DNA of 64,000 bases. Source: Pedobacter gandavensis. GTDB taxonomy: Bacteria; Bacteroidota; Bacteroidia; Sphingobacteriales; Sphingobacteriaceae. A program made the position numbers and the translations under genes. Positions 61,444 through 64,000 of this stretch are shown piece by piece (within the stretch, counting starts at the first letter, position 1; the number at the start of each line of letters is the position of its first letter). The notes under the pieces are model-generated. The model worked only from the letters and a program-made list of their open reading frames with translations. It did no database searches and was not told the origin of the DNA. The stretch covers positions 186,001 through 250,000 of the forward strand of contig NZ_WNXC01000002.1 of assembly GCF_014172405.1 (NCBI RefSeq), written 5' to 3'.

Positions 61444-62020
61444 CAGAGAAGAAATCCTTGCACGTGTTAAAAAGAACCAACCTCCTTTAACCGTTTTACC
61501 TGCAGATTTAACTGCCTTGATTCAATATCCGAACCCAATGGAAATGTTCGGTATCGTGCTGGATGGAATTGGAGGAACGATGTATCCGGTGAAAGATTAT
61601 GAGGAAATGATTGGGCTTATTAAAACACAATTTTCAAATTTACCAAGAGTCATCTCGACAATTCCTGAATTAAAAGAACTGACTGAAAAAAACTGGGAAG
61701 GCCAAGATCCTCATAGCTATGAAAACGTCGATGTAGCAATTATTGAAGCTCATTTCGGAGTAGCAGAAAATGCAGCACTCTGGTTTACAGAGTCTTTAAT
61801 GGGACAGAGAGTAATCCCTTTTATATGTCAGCAATTGGTTGTAGTGGTTCATAAAAAAGATATTTTATCCAATATGCAGGAAGCTTATCAGCAAATTGCA
61901 GATTCCAGCTATGGTTTTGGTGCTTTTATTGCCGGTCCATCAAAGACTGCAGATATTGAGCAATCATTGGTACTCGGTGCCCATGGTCCCAAAAACATGA
62001 CGGTTTTTGTACTCGCATAA
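61436..62020 (+). CDS. lutC: L-lactate utilization protein LutC
   Basis: A 194-residue LUD-domain protein starting at 61436 (MSSREEILARVKKNQP), overlapping lutB. The LUD segments seen are VDVAIIEAHFGVAENAALWFTES and AGPSKTADIEQSLVLGAHGPKNM. It is the third subunit of the lactate-oxidising complex. The operon ends here: 7 bases separate its stop from that of the convergent kinase gene. Confidence 0.93.
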   Translation: MSSREEILARVKKNQPPLTVLPADLTALIQYPNPMEMFGIVLDGIGGTMYPVKDYEEMIGLIKTQFSNLPRVISTIPELKELTEKNWEGQDPHSYENVDVAIIEAHFGVAENAALWFTESLMGQRVIPFICQQLVVVVHKKDILSNMQEAYQQIADSSYGFGAFIAGPSKTADIEQSLVLGAHGPKNMTVFVLA

Positions 62021-62027
62021 CCTATTC

Positions 62028-63959
62028 CTATTGGATTTTTGAAGGAGCATCAACTGGCAATGTGAAAAAGAACCTACTTCCTTTGCCAGGCTCACTTTTA
62101 AGGCCGATCTCCCCATGATGCCGCTCCACAATATCAGCACAAAGATATAATCCAATGCCAAAGCCTGAAGCATTTTTGACTTGCATATCGTCGATTCTAT
62201 AGTAACGATCAAAAATCTTATGTTGATGAATGTTGTCGATTCCAATGCCATGATCTTCCACAGAGATTAACACCACTTCGTTTTGCAATTTTGCAGAAAC
62301 CAACACATCCCCTCCTAGCGGAGAATATTTAATAGCATTACTTACCAGATTATCAATTACCTGTGTGATTTTATGCTTATCTGCATAAATCATAGGTAAC
62401 GATTCCGCATCGAATAGAATTGGATGGTTCTTTTCCTGAAATACATAATCATTAATAACCTCTTTAATCAACTCATTCACATCGATCAATTCCGTGCTAA
62501 GTTCTGTCTTATTGGTTTCAATCTTTGAAAGATCAAGGAAACTATACACCAGTTTCGTCATTTTATTAATCTGCCCTTCAATCCTGGCACCTACACTTTT
62601 AATAAAATTAGGATCTGCCGCCGCCTTACTGGATTTCAATAATTGTGCATAGGCTTTCAAAGAGGTTAAAGGTGTCTTAAGTTCATGACTTGCAATGGCA
62701 ATAAAATCGTTTTTTTTCAATTCTTCCTGCTTACTCTCTGTAATGTCCATCACCGTCCCCAACATTCTGGCAGGTGTTCCATTCGCATTAAAAATAACTT
62801 TTCCAGTAACGCTGATCCAGTAGATGAGGTGATCAGGCCTCACAATTCTGCTTTGTCTATTATATTTACCAGAGTCTAGCGCAGTTTGAAAAGCCTCTTT
62901 TACACCAATAATATCCTCAGGATAAACCAATTCACGAAGCTCTTCAAAAGTCAGATCTGTCTTTCCAGGAATGCCAAATAAGTCCGCCAGACTAGGAGAA
63001 TAAATGAGCTCCATGCTTTGCAGATCCAGGTCCCAGCTCGCAATACCTGTTGCCTCAGAGGCCAGTCGAAGGCGCTCTTCCGTATTTTCTATGGTTTTCC
63101 TGGTGAGCACCCTTCCGGTCACATTATTGACCACTGAAAGTAATCCGGTCACTTCCTGCCCTTTGCCAAAAACAGGCTCCAGATTCAAGTCAAAATAGAA
63201 AATTTCCATCACCCCATCGCGCTCATACTTAACCGGAGATTCTCTGCCTTGATAAGATTGACCACTGGAAATCACCTCCTCAAAAATTTCCCGATACCCG
63301 AATTCCAGCATAGAAGGTAAAAGATCGAAAATCGATTGCCCCAAAACCTCTAAAGGCCCACCTTTGCCCCAAAGCTTACAAATGGCTTCATTGGCATATT
63401 CAATGATGAAATTTCCCTTGGTATAAAGCGCCATTCCTATCGGCGCTTTCATAAACATTTTGTGCAAGCGCTGCTGCTGCTGAAGGAGGTTTTCTGCTGA
63501 TGTACTGGCCATCTCTTTCAACATCACCTGTGCAGTCACATTGGCAGTAGTATTGATGATATAAGCCACATTACCATCCTCGTCCAGAACTGGCTGATAA
63601 GAATTTGACCAATATAAAGGCTCCAATTTCCCTGTCTCACTGGAATAGATATCATATATATAAATCGGAAGCTCTATCTTTTTCTTTGTTCTCAGCATTT
63701 CCTTTAAGGTAGAAAGTGCAAGGCCTTTACCATAATCATCTTTTATTTTACCAGGAAGAACATCGAGCAAATTCTTACCCAATAACTCTGTCCGCGACTT
63801 TAAAGACATGTCAATAAATTGATCGCTAACTGCTAAAATGGTAAAATCAGGGAAATTAGCTTTGAAAACAACCGACTGTGGAGATACTTTAAAATAGTTC
63901 TGGAAATGCTCCCCTGTGTAGAAACAATCGCTGGTAAGTTTAGAAAGCGCCTGGTCCAT
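62028..63959 (-). CDS. Cytoplasmic multi-PAS sensor histidine kinase
   Basis: A 643-residue histidine kinase with no membrane segment. Three PAS-type sensor domains lie at about residues 25-150, 165-290 and 295-415. The dimer domain has phospho-acceptor His425 (ASHELKTPL), and the ATPase domain has N-box DNLVSNAIKYS, G1 EDHGIGID, F-box FDRYYRI and G2 GFGIGLYL. It probably senses a soluble or redox signal. No response regulator lies beside it, so its partner is unknown. Confidence 0.9.
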   Translation of the reverse strand: MDQALSKLTSDCFYTGEHFQNYFKVSPQSVVFKANFPDFTILAVSDQFIDMSLKSRTELLGKNLLDVLPGKIKDDYGKGLALSTLKEMLRTKKKIELPIYIYDIYSSETGKLEPLYWSNSYQPVLDEDGNVAYIINTTANVTAQVMLKEMASTSAENLLQQQQRLHKMFMKAPIGMALYTKGNFIIEYANEAICKLWGKGGPLEVLGQSIFDLLPSMLEFGYREIFEEVISSGQSYQGRESPVKYERDGVMEIFYFDLNLEPVFGKGQEVTGLLSVVNNVTGRVLTRKTIENTEERLRLASEATGIASWDLDLQSMELIYSPSLADLFGIPGKTDLTFEELRELVYPEDIIGVKEAFQTALDSGKYNRQSRIVRPDHLIYWISVTGKVIFNANGTPARMLGTVMDITESKQEELKKNDFIAIASHELKTPLTSLKAYAQLLKSSKAAADPNFIKSVGARIEGQINKMTKLVYSFLDLSKIETNKTELSTELIDVNELIKEVINDYVFQEKNHPILFDAESLPMIYADKHKITQVIDNLVSNAIKYSPLGGDVLVSAKLQNEVVLISVEDHGIGIDNIHQHKIFDRYYRIDDMQVKNASGFGIGLYLCADIVERHHGEIGLKSEPGKGSRFFFTLPVDAPSKIQ

Positions 63960-64000
63960 ATGTACAGAAATTTTTCAGGATGATAATCATTATTAAGGAA

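Overview
The window is chromosomal DNA from a Bacteroidota bacterium, most likely a Sphingobacteriaceae member such as Pedobacter. Evidence for this is the lineage-typical gene set (PgpH-type 7TM-HD protein, archaeal-type ProRS, TIGR02757, DUF2723, DUF4296, THUMP-like methyltransferase, MtaB), promoters of the TTTG / TAnnTTTG type, and weak Shine-Dalgarno sequences. Genes are dense and intact. I see no prophage, insertion sequence, CRISPR array or clear pseudogene.

Layout. 1-2400: a tRNA-Ser/tRNA-Pro pair and pgpH. 2.5-10.2 kb: SPFH membrane protein with a ribbon-helix-helix partner, thiolase, a secreted unknown, two POT peptide transporters and a polyprenol-phosphate glycosyltransferase. 10.2-15 kb (minus strand): DUF1905/YdeI protein, TIGR02757, a cystathionine synthase/lyase-family enzyme overlapping an unknown gene, and proS. 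15-24.8 kb: glycine-rich lipoprotein, FadL-type porin, UbiD decarboxylase, a Crp-AraC hybrid regulator, Dps, LysM/RlpA-like protein, uridine kinase and the two 3-oxoacid CoA-transferase subunits. 24.8-36.6 kb: PQQ-type sugar dehydrogenase, MutS2, DUF4296 lipoprotein, YggS, GNAT, DUF3298 lipoprotein, aspartate kinase, THUMP-like methyltransferase and a large DUF2723 membrane protein. 36.7-41.1 kb: 1-Cys peroxiredoxin, DUF72, then an ECF sigma factor, a membrane-anchored trypsin-like protease and twin small lipoproteins. 41.2-47.2 kb: purB, Nfu, inositol-phosphatase family, lgt, mtaB and ubiX.

47.4-59.1 kb is a carbohydrate locus: S1 sulfatase, AraC regulator, GH29 fucosidase, then a minus-strand operon GH88 - kduI - DUF4861 - kduD - DUF2264 with its LacI regulator. 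Together these would trim fucose, sulfate and unsaturated uronic acids from a polysaccharide and carry the unsaturated uronate toward 2-keto-3-deoxygluconate. No SusC/SusD pair and no polysaccharide lyase is in the window. 59.3-62 kb is lutABC (L-lactate oxidation), followed by a cytoplasmic multi-PAS histidine kinase.

The most striking observation is a two-block element, GGGTTACC-N14-GTATTAAT. It occurs with identical spacing upstream of the ECF sigma gene and upstream of both small lipoprotein genes. The gene after the sigma factor joins an anti-sigma-like cytoplasmic segment, one membrane helix and a complete periplasmic serine protease domain. I read this as a compact, self-regulated envelope-stress module whose outputs are low-complexity lipoproteins rich in the Bacteroidota O-glycosylation sequon. 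Other sequence-level signals are a perfect palindrome in front of lutA, a perfect LacI-type palindrome in front of the lacI-family gene, a possible small RNA or attenuator upstream of ubiD, and three 10-bp-phased direct repeats upstream of the DUF2723 gene.
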